Assembly (NCBI GenBank): GCA_047514575.1
Contig: JAKZYH010000366.1
Location: 1 to 14,930 of the forward strand
Origin: CAUZIZ01 sp047514575
GTDB taxonomy: Bacteria > Acidobacteriota > UBA6911 > RPQK01 > JAJDTT01
Direction: 5' to 3'
DNA length: 14,930 nucleotides
Shown here piece after piece: positions 14,913 through 14,930 of this stretch (position 1 is its first letter; every line of letters begins with the position of its first letter). The notes under the pieces were generated by a model, which ran no database searches, was not told the origin of the DNA, and saw only the letters and a list, made by a program, of their open reading frames with translations. Position numbers and translations under genes: made by a program.

Positions 14913-14930
14913 TAGCGGTGGTCTCCAGGC

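Overview
The window (about 57% GC by eye) looks like a piece of chromosome from an uncultured, probably marine or sediment, heterotrophic bacterium. The gene set is two sodium:solute symporters, a heparinase II/III-type polysaccharide lyase, an aldo/keto reductase, a CitE-like lyase and a secreted (alpha/alpha)-barrel-like protein of unknown function. Together with intergenic spaces packed with structured repeats, this recalls Poribacteria, Latescibacteria or Planctomycetes-type genomes. That placement is from memory of similar proteins and is weak. There is no rRNA, tRNA, transposase, phage gene or CRISPR array.

Layout. Positions 1-405 are intergenic and repeat-rich. A minus-strand block follows, in transcription order: CitE-like lyase (7739-6867), a 519-bp repeat-bearing gap, SSS symporter 1 (6347-4737), aldo/keto reductase (4688-3750), a 219-bp gap filled by an inverted heptad-repeat element, glycosyltransferase (3530-2463) and heparinase II/III protein (2466-406, ATGA overlap with the glycosyltransferase). 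Divergent from the CitE gene is a class III aminotransferase (7913-9334, plus), which overlaps tail-to-tail a methyltransferase-like gene (10147-9326, minus). A 457-bp gap holding an 80-bp repeat and a 183-bp palindrome precedes a secreted protein of unknown function (10605-12497, plus) with a recognisable promoter. Next come a small CxxC protein (12797-13066, plus) and, on the minus strand, a two-gene transporter unit: a 70-aa two-helix small subunit (14857-14645) overlapping SSS symporter 2 (14652-13204), which seems to start at CTG.

How the genes fit together. The transporter-reductase and glycosyltransferase-lyase pairs suggest uptake and processing of sugars or sugar acids from polysaccharides. 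The CitE-like lyase and aminotransferase fit organic-acid or amino-acid catabolism. The substrate of each is inference only.

The most unusual content is between the genes. There are four copies of an ~80-bp structured repeat, all at transcription-unit borders; 7-bp-periodic CTTG-type arrays, two of them forming an inverted pair; a 183-bp full-length palindrome; an 80-bp hairpin flanked by 16-bp direct repeats; and a perfect 13-bp inverted repeat in front of the small transporter subunit. I did not find a convincing new defence or biosynthetic system. The best candidates for undescribed biology are these repeat families and the unannotated secreted protein.
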